Shown here one piece after another: positions 8,292-16,788 of a stretch of DNA of 33,998 bases; within the stretch, counting starts at the first letter, position 1, and each line of letters begins with the position of its first letter. The position numbers were made by a program, and so were the translations under genes. The DNA is from an uncultured Bacteroidia bacterium. GTDB lineage: Bacteria; Bacteroidota; Bacteroidia; Bacteroidales; Prolixibacteraceae. The notes beneath the pieces were generated by a model that was not told the DNA's origin, ran no database searches, and worked only from the letters and a program-made list of their open reading frames with translations. Location: positions 1-33,998 of the forward strand of contig CAIXCY010000175.1 in the NCBI GenBank assembly GCA_903918045.1. The letters run 5' to 3'.

Positions 8292-10649
8292 ATGCAAGTA
8301 GTTATAATTCAAAGACCTCGTATTTCAAAGTTTCTAAAAGCGTTGAGATGCTTTGAATTCATATTGTTGCTGGCGATACCCATTAATGCATTAGCCCAGC
8401 ACCGGTATACCTTATCGGGGTACATGCGTGATCAGACCACTGGTGAAGCGTTGATTTACGCGAATATTTATCCCGAAGGTCTTAAAAGTGGCACAACAAC
8501 CAATGAGTATGGATTCTTCACAATAACACTTCCGGAAGGAAAATACACTATTGCATTTTCATTCGTTGGTTATCAGACAATTAACAAGGATATTCTGCTG
8601 GATAGGGATATCTATCAAACCTTCGCTTTAACATCGTTTAATACTAAAATTGATGAGGTAACGGTAATTGGTCAGACTACCACTAACCGAATAAGCCAAA
8701 ATGAAATTGGAGCAGTTCGCATGAATGTTAAAGATCTGAGTACGATTCCAGTACTTTTCGGAGAGCAGGATATTCTCAAATCTATCCAGCTTATGCCGGG
8801 GGTTTCCCCTGTGGGGGAAGGAAATGCAGGATTTTATGTGCGTGGCGGAAACGCTGATCAAAATCTAATTTTACTGGATGATGCCCCTCTGTTTAATCCT
8901 TCTCACCTGCTTGGATTTTTCTCGGTATTCAATTCCGATGCGCTAAGTGATGTTCAATTATTTAAGGGAAATGTCCCTGCAAGATATGGAGGTCGGGCAT
9001 CCTCTGTAATGGATATTCGGATGAAGGAGGGTAACAGAAAGGAGTACAATTTTTCCGGAGGTATTGGACTCATCTCTTCCCGAATGATGGCCGAGGGTCC
9101 GATAATTAAGGAGAAATCGTCGTTTATGATTTCAGGCCGAAGAACCTATGCCGATCTTTTTCTCCCCCTTTCGAATAACGAAATCATAAAGGATAACAAA
9201 TTATATTTTTATGACCTTAATATAAAATCAAATCTGATTGTAAACCGCAATAATCAACTTTTTCTCTCCGGATATTTTGGACGGGATGTCCTCCTTTCGA
9301 AAGATTTTGGATTTAACTGGGGCAATAAAGCAGGTTCACTCCGTTGGACTCATCTGTTCTCTCCCACCCTTTTTGCCAACACTACCATCGTAGTCAACGA
9401 CTATAATTATAGATCGCAGGGGGATATCAGCGGGCAATTTTCGTTGCAGGCAGGGATTAAAGATCTTTCCATCAAACAGGATTACGCATTATCCCTGATT
9501 AACCATCAAAATATACTTTTCGGATTTAATTCGGTGCTACATCAGTTCAAGCCAGGGGAAGTGGTTTCAAAGTCAAACGCCATCAAAAATTTTAATATTC
9601 CGGAAAAGAGCGGATGGGAAAATGCACTATATCTCTACTCTGAGAAGCGATTATCTGATCAATTTAAAATTGGTGTCGGTTTCAGGCTATCTGCATTTTC
9701 AAGAATCGGTCCGGGAGCCGAAATTACCTATGATTCAAATGGGAATATTATCCGATCCGAAAACTTTTCTACTGGAAAGTTTTATCGCAACTATGCCACC
9801 TTCGAACCCCGGATTAATTTAACCTGGTTTCTGGCTGAACAGTCAGCTGTAAAAGCAGGCTACAACCGGATGAGCCAGTATATCCATCTGCTATCGAACT
9901 CCTCGGCAGGAACACCTGTCGATTATTGGCTTCCAAGCTCAAATAATATCAAACCCCAGCTGGTTTCTCAATTCTCGTTAGGGTATTTCAGGACAATGAA
10001 ATCAAACGGAACTAACTTCTCAATCGAGGGTTTTTATAAGCAAATGACCCACCAGATTGATTACAGGAATAATGCGGACGTATTTTTGAATGAAAATGCT
10101 GAAGCAGAACTTGTTTACGGGAAAGGGCGAGCTTACGGCGTGGAATTTTTTGCAAAAAAGGAAATTGGTCTTTTTTCCGGGTGGATTTCGTATACATTAT
10201 CCCGCACTGAGAAACAATTTGATGAAATTAACAATGGAATCTGGTACCCCGCGCGTCAGGACCGGACACATGATCTCTCCATTGTAGCCAACTTCAATGC
10301 TGGCAGGAAAATCTTATTCTCTGCCACATGGGTATACTATACTGGAAATGCAGTCACTTTCCCAAGCGGGAAATATCTGATCGATGGTAATATTGTCAAT
10401 TACTACACCAGCAGAAACGGGTACCGGATGCCGGCTTATCACCGGCTCGATTTGGGGATGACTATCTTATTGAAGGAACGACCAAAATTCAAATCAGAAC
10501 TAAATATCGGGGTCTTCAATGCCTACGGACGTAAAAATGCCTACGCCATCCTGTTCCGAACCAATAAAGATAATATCGCACAAACAGAGGCCGTAAAACT
10601 TTACCTCTTCTCGGTAATTCCTTCCATTACCTGGAATTTTCGGTTTTAA
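8292..10649 (+). CDS. TonB-dependent outer-membrane receptor with carboxypeptidase-like N-domain (no SusD partner)
   Basis: This 785-residue protein has a signal sequence (hydrophobic 19-35, cleavage before Q36) and a carboxypeptidase regulatory-like beta domain (about 38-115; GFFTITLPEGKYTIAFSFVGY). It then has a plug domain (about 140-245; GNAGFYVRGGNADQNLILLD, and PARYGGRASSVMDIRMKEG). A 22-strand-type barrel follows and ends in aromatic Phe (FRF), as expected for outer-membrane insertion. It is shorter than SusC proteins and has no SusD gene next to it, so it is more like a siderophore or small-ligand receptor than a glycan SusC. The substrate is unknown. It is monocistronic, between divergent and convergent neighbours. 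The ATG at 8292 is the only start that keeps the signal sequence. Confidence 0.9.
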   Translation: MQVVIIQRPRISKFLKALRCFEFILLLAIPINALAQHRYTLSGYMRDQTTGEALIYANIYPEGLKSGTTTNEYGFFTITLPEGKYTIAFSFVGYQTINKDILLDRDIYQTFALTSFNTKIDEVTVIGQTTTNRISQNEIGAVRMNVKDLSTIPVLFGEQDILKSIQLMPGVSPVGEGNAGFYVRGGNADQNLILLDDAPLFNPSHLLGFFSVFNSDALSDVQLFKGNVPARYGGRASSVMDIRMKEGNRKEYNFSGGIGLISSRMMAEGPIIKEKSSFMISGRRTYADLFLPLSNNEIIKDNKLYFYDLNIKSNLIVNRNNQLFLSGYFGRDVLLSKDFGFNWGNKAGSLRWTHLFSPTLFANTTIVVNDYNYRSQGDISGQFSLQAGIKDLSIKQDYALSLINHQNILFGFNSVLHQFKPGEVVSKSNAIKNFNIPEKSGWENALYLYSEKRLSDQFKIGVGFRLSAFSRIGPGAEITYDSNGNIIRSENFSTGKFYRNYATFEPRINLTWFLAEQSAVKAGYNRMSQYIHLLSNSSAGTPVDYWLPSSNNIKPQLVSQFSLGYFRTMKSNGTNFSIEGFYKQMTHQIDYRNNADVFLNENAEAELVYGKGRAYGVEFFAKKEIGLFSGWISYTLSRTEKQFDEINNGIWYPARQDRTHDLSIVANFNAGRKILFSATWVYYTGNAVTFPSGKYLIDGNIVNYYTSRNGYRMPAYHRLDLGMTILLKERPKFKSELNIGVFNAYGRKNAYAILFRTNKDNIAQTEAVKLYLFSVIPSITWNFRF

Positions 10650-10688
10650 TTGCGCGGTTGACTACACTACTTTTCAATCCTCTTTGAC

Positions 10689-11609
10689 TTAAGCCTTTTT
10701 TAAAATCTCTTTCACCCCATCTTCATATAAAGTAGGCTGGTATTTGAAATAATTCTCAAATTTGGTGCTGTCGAAAAAGTACTCCCGGTCAAACTGATAA
10801 CGCATTTCATAGAGTTCTTTCATAAACGGGATAAAAAGCCCTAAAATACGAACCATCCATGCCGGAATAAGGGTGTAATTATCACTCCTTCCCATCTCCT
10901 TCGCAAAAAGGCTGACCCACTGTTCCGCAGTAAGTGATCTGCGATCAGTGGGAAGGTTCCAGATCTGATTATATGCCGCAGGTGTATTTCCCAGCAAAGC
11001 AGTCGCCTTCCCTGCATCAGGAACATAAATATAAGAGTGTCTGACTTTTGCATTAAATAGCCATTGCGCTTTTTTCCCTTCAAGGAAATTCTTATAGATT
11101 ACAGTCATCAGCATACTCTTATCGATATTTCCGCCATAAAAATCGGGTGCACGGGCTATAATTGCCTGAATCTTTCCTGTATTCATCTGATCGAGAAGCA
11201 TCAGGTCGACCTGCGCTCGGACCTCCCCCTTCTTACTGGTTGGGCTTACCGGTGAATCCTCCTTGATATGTTTCACAAAATCACCTCCAATGGCATATAC
11301 GTTGTCAAAGAAAACAAGTTTTGCCTTATACAAAATGCAGGCATCAATAACATTCTGCATCAGGGTAGGCCACAATTTTTCCCAAATTTTGATGCTGTAT
11401 TCAAGTCCTACAGTCAGGTAAACGATATCTGAACCATCTATTGCCTTGAATACCTGTTCACGATTAGTAAGATCAGCTTTAAGCAATTGATCCGTTTCAT
11501 TTACTTTTTCGGGATTACGACCCACCAACCGAATCTCTTCGGTGAAATTTTTTAATGATTTGGCGAGTTCAATACTAATAGAGCCCCCCGCCCCTAAAAT
11601 CGTTTGCAT
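10689..11609 (-). CDS. NAD(P)-dependent epimerase/dehydratase-like SDR protein
   Basis: This 306-residue protein has an N-terminal Rossmann dinucleotide-binding motif (GAGGSIS, 6-12), followed by LVGRNPEK. Later it has FFDNVYAIGGD and a KKGEVRAQVD segment, features of extended or atypical short-chain dehydrogenase/NmrA-like reductases. The canonical YxxxK catalytic pair is not clear, so catalysis is uncertain. The C-terminal half contains substrate-domain-like segments (HSYIYVPDAGKATALLG) common to nucleotide-sugar epimerase relatives. The family is cytoplasmic. It is a single gene, convergent with the TonB receptor and divergent from the first ROK gene. Confidence 0.85.
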   Translation of the reverse strand: MQTILGAGGSISIELAKSLKNFTEEIRLVGRNPEKVNETDQLLKADLTNREQVFKAIDGSDIVYLTVGLEYSIKIWEKLWPTLMQNVIDACILYKAKLVFFDNVYAIGGDFVKHIKEDSPVSPTSKKGEVRAQVDLMLLDQMNTGKIQAIIARAPDFYGGNIDKSMLMTVIYKNFLEGKKAQWLFNAKVRHSYIYVPDAGKATALLGNTPAAYNQIWNLPTDRRSLTAEQWVSLFAKEMGRSDNYTLIPAWMVRILGLFIPFMKELYEMRYQFDREYFFDSTKFENYFKYQPTLYEDGVKEILKKA

Positions 11610-11693
11610 AGTTTCTATAGTTTAAACTTAATTTGGAATGATTCCTTGGACTTAATTAAATTTCAGGTCCCCAATCCCCCTGAAAATTCATTA

Positions 11694-11723
11694 CAAAGCT
11701 AACTTTTTAACTTCTATTTTAAA
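11694..11723 (-). promoter_or_regulatory. Candidate promoter of the epimerase-like gene
   Basis: On the minus strand 11701-11694 reads TAGCTTTG, an exact TAnnTTTG -7 match. A TTTA at 11723-11720 lies 18 bp upstream, close to the expected -33 TTTG. The leader would be roughly 80 nt. Confidence 0.42.
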
Positions 11724-11859
11724 CCATTTAAAATTGGCTTCTTCCTCATTTTAATGACAAATATCATTGGTTGTGAACTGAATATCCTAAATCGAAAGAT
11801 GCCACTTTAAATTGCATATTAATTTATTTTCTTTATTTTATAAAATAAGTTAATAAAAT

Positions 11860-11929
11860 ATAAATAGATCCTTAAACTTTTTATTATCTTAGCGGTTACT
11901 TAAGAAGTGCTTAATTAAGTTTTCTTAAC
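11860..11929 (+). promoter_or_regulatory. Candidate promoter and CTTAA-repeat operator of ROK 1
   Basis: The block at 11860-11890 (ATAAATAG ... TTATCTT) matches 23 of 31 bases of a block upstream of ROK 2, and lies a similar distance from the start codon (55 versus 53 nt). Downstream, CTTAAG (11899-11904), the perfect 10-bp palindrome CTTAATTAAG (11910-11919) and CTTAAC (11924-11929) form a cluster that could be an autoregulatory operator. The cluster is not found upstream of ROK 2. Confidence 0.4.
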
Positions 11930-11945
11930 TAAAAACATCTGAATC

Positions 11946-13175
11946 ATGGGTCAGGCAAGTGAATTACCAGCTAAAAAAGTCTCTTCTGCAGAAACAAATA
12001 AAATCAGACAAAAGAAAAAAATCCTGAGTTTAATGCGTTCCAGTGGTTACACCTCAGCGCCGGGCTTAAGCGAAGTACTCAAGATTAGTTTGCCCACTTG
12101 CATACTGCTTCTCAATGACCTGATCGCTGCGGGCTTTGTTAAGAATTTCGGGATTGGGGAATCGAGCGGTGGCCGAAAGCCAAGTCTTTATGGATTACCC
12201 GAAGATGGCTATTATGTAATCTCCTGTGATTTTTCGCGCTATTCTGCCAATATGGCAATTCTCGATTCCTATCACAAATTTGTTACCCCTGTAATTGAAG
12301 TCAATACCCATATTGATGATCCGCAATTGATGGACAAACTCTACGAAGCAGCGCACCAACTCATGACTGATCATCACATTCCTGATGAAAAGGTTTTCGG
12401 GATCGGTGTGGATATGCCGGGGCTGATCAATTCCAAAACAGGGATTAATTACACGATAAAAGATAAAAAACGGCAAAACGTAGGGCGCGATTTGAAATCA
12501 AGATTCAACAAACTGGTTTACATCGATAATGATGCCAGAATGCACGCCTACGGAGAGTTCCATTTTGGATCCGCAAAGGATTATAAAGATGCTATAATAA
12601 TTCACTGGAGTTGGGGTCTGGGGCTTGGAATTTTCGTGAATGGAGAGCTTTGCAGTGGGAAAAACGGCTTTGCCGGGGAATTCTCTCATATTCCGATTGT
12701 AGAAAACGGCGAATTATGTATCTGCGGGAAACGGGGATGCCTCGAAACAATTGCCTCCTCCAACACAATCATACGCAGGATAAAGCAGGGTTTTGCAGAG
12801 AAGGAGATCTCATCGCTGATTACCCGCTTTGAAGGTCACCCCGAAAGAGTTACTCCGGAAGATGTAATTAATGCCGCCCGCCAGGGTGACGAATTTTGTA
12901 TTGCAATTCTGAATGAGATCGGAACTGCAATGGGTAAGGGGCTCTCCTATATCATTCAATTGCTTAATCCCGAAATTATCGTCCTTAGCGGACCACTTTC
13001 GAAAGCCAAGCAATATGTTTTATCCCCAATCCAGCAATCTTTAAACCGCTTTTGTCTTGAGAAAATATCAGAAAGCACTATACTTCTTATCTCGGATATG
13101 GGTGATCAGTCAGCTCTGATTGGAACGTCCGAAATGATTTTTCAAAAAGTCTTTACCGAAATAAATTTTGCATAA
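11946..13175 (+). CDS. ROK-family transcriptional regulator (NagC/XylR type), copy 1
   Basis: This 409-residue protein has an N-terminal winged helix (about 18-80; SAPGLSEVLKISLPTCILLL, with wing ESSGGRKPSLY). A ROK sugar-binding/kinase-like fold follows. The ROK zinc motif is intact: H248 plus CICGKRGCLE (C258, C260, C265, E267). GAGEFSH-like AGEFSHI and the NDA catalytic-Asp motif (D196) are present, but the N-terminal phosphate loop DxGxT is degenerate (CDFSRYS at 94-100). It is therefore probably a sugar-responsive DNA-binding regulator and not a kinase. ROK repressors of this type sense GlcNAc-6-P, xylose, glucose and similar ligands; the ligand here is unknown. It directly precedes a SusC/SusD pair, its presumed target. 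A second copy of equal length, alignable without gaps and roughly three-quarters identical by eye, starts at 18743. Confidence 0.93.
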   Translation: MGQASELPAKKVSSAETNKIRQKKKILSLMRSSGYTSAPGLSEVLKISLPTCILLLNDLIAAGFVKNFGIGESSGGRKPSLYGLPEDGYYVISCDFSRYSANMAILDSYHKFVTPVIEVNTHIDDPQLMDKLYEAAHQLMTDHHIPDEKVFGIGVDMPGLINSKTGINYTIKDKKRQNVGRDLKSRFNKLVYIDNDARMHAYGEFHFGSAKDYKDAIIIHWSWGLGLGIFVNGELCSGKNGFAGEFSHIPIVENGELCICGKRGCLETIASSNTIIRRIKQGFAEKEISSLITRFEGHPERVTPEDVINAARQGDEFCIAILNEIGTAMGKGLSYIIQLLNPEIIVLSGPLSKAKQYVLSPIQQSLNRFCLEKISESTILLISDMGDQSALIGTSEMIFQKVFTEINFA

Positions 13176-13207
13176 AAGAATCCAAATTTAAAACCAAATG
13201 CAACACT

Positions 13208-13231
13208 ATGAAACACATTAAAAGTGGCTAA
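13208..13231 (+). CDS. Candidate leader micro-ORF (MKHIKSG) upstream of susC 1
   Basis: ATG-AAA-CAC-ATT-AAA-AGT-GGC-TAA encodes seven residues, M-K-H-I-K-S-G. The equivalent position before the second susC has M-K-V-M-K-S-G with the same length, the same stop and a synonymous Gly codon change. In both leaders the stop is 13 nt before a stem-loop. No clear Shine-Dalgarno site is visible, which is common in this phylum. The alternative is that the 26-bp block is a protein-binding site or promoter and not translated. Confidence 0.35.
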   Translation: MKHIKSG

Positions 13232-13244
13232 AATTGATCATGAC

Positions 13245-13269
13245 CTCCGATTTTGAAGCATTATCGGAG
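13245..13269 (+). promoter_or_regulatory. Leader stem-loop with conserved TTTTGAAGCA element, susC 1
   Basis: CTCCGAT (13245-13251) pairs perfectly with ATCGGAG (13263-13269) around an 11-nt loop. The segment TTTTGAAGCA and the flanking CTCC/GGAGAC are repeated in the leader of susC 2. The 3' arm contains a GGAG that the stem would hide. No T-tract follows, so it is not an intrinsic terminator. Confidence 0.55.
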
Positions 13270-13271
13270 AC

Positions 13272-13323
13272 TTAACTTCGTATAAATCCACAGATGCGAA
13301 GTTAACGGATCAGTTTTCTGTGG
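13272..13323 (+). promoter_or_regulatory. Possible H-type pseudoknot in the susC 1 leader
   Basis: TTAACTTCG (13272-13280) pairs perfectly with CGAAGTTAA (13297-13305). Its 16-nt loop contains CCACAGA (13288-13294), which is perfectly complementary to TCTGTGG (13317-13323) downstream. The two helices (9 and 7 bp) can form together as an H-type pseudoknot with connecting segments of 7, 2 and 11 nt, or can act as alternative hairpins. The structure ends 46 nt before the susC ATG. Confidence 0.45.
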
Positions 13324-13369
13324 TAAATTATCAACTCAGAATTTCAAATTTGATTAATTCAAAAAACTT

Positions 13370-16300
13370 ATGCGAAAGGTTTTATTATTAACCGTTATGT
13401 GCCTTGCACTCATAGGAAGTGCAATAGCGCAACATTCGGTATCCGGAACTGTTGTTTCCGGATCTGATGGACAAGGGATGCCGGGAGTTACTGTTGCCGA
13501 AAAAGGGACTACCCAGGGAACCCTAACCAATATAGATGGTAAATTTACATTAAAGGTCACTTCCGAAAAATCAACACTCGTATTTTCGTTCGTCGGAATG
13601 AAACCAGTTGAAGAGGTTGTAAATAGCCGAACAGTTGTGGATGTGAAAATGGCTTCACTCGAAATCGGATTGGACGAGGTGGTGGTTACCGCTTTGGGGC
13701 GTACCAGAGAATCAAAAAAACTCGGTTTCTCAACTGCACAGGTTGCCGGGGCCGAACTGGCTATGACTCAGCAGGTCAATCCGGTCAACTCCCTTCAGGG
13801 AAAGATCGCCGGGGTGCAAATTGACCAGGGTGCCGCAGGACCTTTTGGTAGTTCAAGAATCGTCATCCGGGGAAACTCAACGTTGGGAACCAATAACCAG
13901 CCAATTTTCGTGGTTGACGGAGTAATTGTCGAAAATAACGCAGTTACAGGCGGACGCGATTTTGGAAATGACCTGAAAAACTTAAACAGCGAGGATTTTG
14001 AAAGCGTCTCTGTCCTTAAAGGTTCAGCTGCAGCAGCGCTTTATGGCTCCCGCGCTATCAACGGCGTTATCCTGATTACTACCAAAAAAGGGAAAAAGAC
14101 AGGTGGAATCGGAGTTGATGTATCTCAATCCTACACCTCCTACAATCCTTACAAAGGTCCTGATTTTCAGAATGAGTATGGTGGTGGTACTGTGGGGGAC
14201 TTTTTTACGGACACCCGCGACCCGAATTATACCGCTCAGCAACGATGGACAACCAAAGTGTTCCCGATCGACCCTTCAACACACGAACCCTATATCGACC
14301 GTCAGATTGGCCGCGAACTCGAAAACTGGGGGCCTAAATTCGCAAACCAGAAAGTGCGAAATTACGATGGTACATGGACCGAATATAAGGCCGTTCCGAA
14401 TAACTTCCTCGATGCATTTGAAAAAGGGATGTTAAATTCTACCAATGTCGCTTTTCAGGGAGCAACAGACCGGACAACCTTTAGATTCTCCTTTACAAAC
14501 GAAGATCAGAAAGGGATTGTTGCGCAAAACAGTTTAAAGAAGAACGGATTTAATCTGAGAGCAACCCACGAATTAACAAAGTGGCTAAGTGCAGATATCA
14601 GTGTTGATTATACTACCACTGACAATGCCAATCCACAGAACTTATCCACTGATGATTCATTTGCAGGAAATAACTACGGCCATGCATTTACCTGGGTTCT
14701 CCCTCGTAACTACGATACCAAATACTGGATGCAACGCTCAAAATATACAAGCGTATTCGGAGGAACACCAAATCCAAATAATCCGGCTGAAACCAACAAG
14801 ATCTTTGTCCCTGAATTATGGTTTAACCTCTATGAAAATAAAGTTACCCAACAGGACAGAAGTATCCGTGGAAGATTTGCCGTAACAGCAAAACTGACTA
14901 AATGGGCGAGCCTTATCGTAGAAGGGAATTTAAATAATATCTACGGCAAGTACGAAAATAAGGAACTAGGCAAAGGGACTGGATTTGATGGCGGTGTATA
15001 TGCGACAAACGAGTCCCGAAGAGAGAGCAATTTTCTTAAATGGATGTTAACCTTTAATGACATCAAGCTGATGGATGACCTAAAATTCAGTGGTTTTGTC
15101 GGAGGCGAGAAACAGAATATTATACGATCTTATGTTTCAGGAAGTACTAATGGAGGGCTCTTAATTCCGGGCAATTTCTTTATTGCAAATTCTAAAAATC
15201 CGGCAACTGTAGCGGGAGGAGTTAACTACAATAAAAAATTCAACTCCCTATATGCAAGCGCCGACTTCGAATATAAAAATCAGCTTTTCCTCACCACAAC
15301 AATGCGCGGCGACTGGTCATCTGCTTTAACCTATAAAAACGGAACAGGAAACAATTTCTACAGTTACCCTGCTGCCTCCCTTTCATGGATCTTTACTGAA
15401 ACCTTCAAAAACCTTCCTGAAGCCATCTCTTTTGGGAAATTGAGGACAAATATTGCAGCCCTTGGTAAGGATACAGATCCGTTCCTGATCAATCCGGGCT
15501 ACAATTTCACAGGAAATGCAACCGGAGAAGTTGGAAGTCCTTCTACTGCAGGATTCAGTTCAAGTACCACGTTAACACCCAACATCAAGCCTGAGCGCAA
15601 AATTGCCAAGGAGATCGGTGCAGAAATGCGCTTCCTGAAAAACAGGGTTGGATTCGAAGTTTCACTATATCAGGATAACACGTACAATCAGATTATTGAT
15701 GTCACAACGCCATCAGAGTCAGGTGTATCGGGCATTAAAATCAATGCCGGAGATATTCAGAATAAGGGGATTGAGATCACATTGGACGGTACACCAATTA
15801 AATCAAAAGATTTCCAATGGAATTCAAGGCTGACCTTCTCGCAAAATAAAAATATGATTAATTCGCTTTACGGCGGAAGAACCGAATATTCCCTGGGAGG
15901 TGGCGCAGCAGAAACCAGCGCATGGGCCATTGTTGGCAAATCGTATGGGGTTATCCGTTCTACAATTGCTGCAGAAAGGTATGTTGGCACTGGCAGTTCC
16001 GACCCGAAGAACGGAATGGCCGTCCTTAACTGGAGAGGTGATGCACGGACTGCATTCCCAAAAAGAAGTAATACCTGGAAAACCCTCGGCGATATCAATG
16101 CAAAATTCAGAGGCGGATTCTCGAATGATTTCGTATACAAAAATTGGTCCCTGAATGTTCTGATTGACGCCAAAATCGGTGGAGACATGGTATTGGCCTC
16201 ATACCGTTTCGGAACCCATACAGGGGTTTTACCAAATACGTTGAAAGGCAGAGATGCTTCCCATGGCGGGATCACCTGGACCAGCAAATATGACGGCATC

Positions 16301-16750
16301 ACCTATGATGACGGATTAATTGCGGATGGTGTATTCGCTGCCGGACAGACTATTACACAGGCAGACAATACCTCCGCAAATGTTGGCGGCATGACTTTTA
16401 AGGAAGCTTACGATCAAGGCCTTGTTGAACCATCGCATGCACCCCAGTTTTACTATCGTTACGGATCTTCCTCAACGGGGGTTGCCGATTACTGGGTGAA
16501 AGAGAGCACATGGGTTTCTTTACGTCAGTTAGCGCTTTCTTACACTCTTCCAAAGAATATCAGTTCAAAAATCAAGATGAGCTCTGTCGTTGTGAGCCTG
16601 ATCGGAAGAGATTTATTCTATATCTACAACTCATTGCCATACAATTTCAATCCGGCCTCTTTGAATTCAACCTCTACAGCTGCTGTCGGCGAATTGGGCT
16701 TCTTGCCAATGATGCGCTCTCTGGGCGGATCCATAAGGGTGAGTTTCTAA
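13370..16750 (+). CDS. SusC/RagA-family TonB-linked outer-membrane protein, module 1
   Basis: This 1126-residue protein has a signal peptide 1-20 (cleavage ...GSAIA/Q) and a carboxypeptidase regulatory-like domain (about 22-95; FSFVGMKPVEEVV). The SusC signature EVVVTALG is at 103-110. A plug follows (about 115-240), including VIRGNSTLGTNNQPIFVVDGV and SVLKGSAAAALYGSRAINGVI. A large beta-barrel ends in Phe (RVSF). SusC proteins form the TonB-powered outer-membrane channel closed by a SusD lid. There is no STN domain, so control by an ECF/FecR system is not expected. This fits the ROK gene upstream. A susD gene starts 38 bp downstream. The ligand cannot be read from sequence; glycan or glycopeptide import is inferred from the PNGase gene in the cluster. 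Confidence 0.95.
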   Translation: MRKVLLLTVMCLALIGSAIAQHSVSGTVVSGSDGQGMPGVTVAEKGTTQGTLTNIDGKFTLKVTSEKSTLVFSFVGMKPVEEVVNSRTVVDVKMASLEIGLDEVVVTALGRTRESKKLGFSTAQVAGAELAMTQQVNPVNSLQGKIAGVQIDQGAAGPFGSSRIVIRGNSTLGTNNQPIFVVDGVIVENNAVTGGRDFGNDLKNLNSEDFESVSVLKGSAAAALYGSRAINGVILITTKKGKKTGGIGVDVSQSYTSYNPYKGPDFQNEYGGGTVGDFFTDTRDPNYTAQQRWTTKVFPIDPSTHEPYIDRQIGRELENWGPKFANQKVRNYDGTWTEYKAVPNNFLDAFEKGMLNSTNVAFQGATDRTTFRFSFTNEDQKGIVAQNSLKKNGFNLRATHELTKWLSADISVDYTTTDNANPQNLSTDDSFAGNNYGHAFTWVLPRNYDTKYWMQRSKYTSVFGGTPNPNNPAETNKIFVPELWFNLYENKVTQQDRSIRGRFAVTAKLTKWASLIVEGNLNNIYGKYENKELGKGTGFDGGVYATNESRRESNFLKWMLTFNDIKLMDDLKFSGFVGGEKQNIIRSYVSGSTNGGLLIPGNFFIANSKNPATVAGGVNYNKKFNSLYASADFEYKNQLFLTTTMRGDWSSALTYKNGTGNNFYSYPAASLSWIFTETFKNLPEAISFGKLRTNIAALGKDTDPFLINPGYNFTGNATGEVGSPSTAGFSSSTTLTPNIKPERKIAKEIGAEMRFLKNRVGFEVSLYQDNTYNQIIDVTTPSESGVSGIKINAGDIQNKGIEITLDGTPIKSKDFQWNSRLTFSQNKNMINSLYGGRTEYSLGGGAAETSAWAIVGKSYGVIRSTIAAERYVGTGSSDPKNGMAVLNWRGDARTAFPKRSNTWKTLGDINAKFRGGFSNDFVYKNWSLNVLIDAKIGGDMVLASYRFGTHTGVLPNTLKGRDASHGGITWTSKYDGITYDDGLIADGVFAAGQTITQADNTSANVGGMTFKEAYDQGLVEPSHAPQFYYRYGSSSTGVADYWVKESTWVSLRQLALSYTLPKNISSKIKMSSVVVSLIGRDLFYIYNSLPYNFNPASLNSTSTAAVGELGFLPMMRSLGGSIRVSF

Positions 16751-16788
16751 TAAGATGTTATAGAAATTAATAATTTAATTCTTTAAAA

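Larger units (their letters stand above)
11610..11945. other. Divergent intergenic region (epimerase-like gene / ROK 1)
   Basis: This gap of 336 bases is AT-rich and holds no plausible gene. It contains a candidate minus-strand promoter for the epimerase-like gene and a candidate promoter plus CTTAA-type repeats for ROK 1 (listed separately). Nothing recognisable lies between about 11730 and 11855. Confidence 0.7.

Noticed and set aside
13229-13236. TAAAATTG as a possible -7 promoter element for susC 1
   Set aside because: It has one mismatch to TAnnTTTG and the equivalent bases before susC 2 do not fit, so it is not supported as a conserved promoter.
15868-16302. Minus-strand open frame within susC 1
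   Set aside because: It lies entirely inside a well-supported SusC barrel gene, has no domain similarity that I recognise and no promoter.
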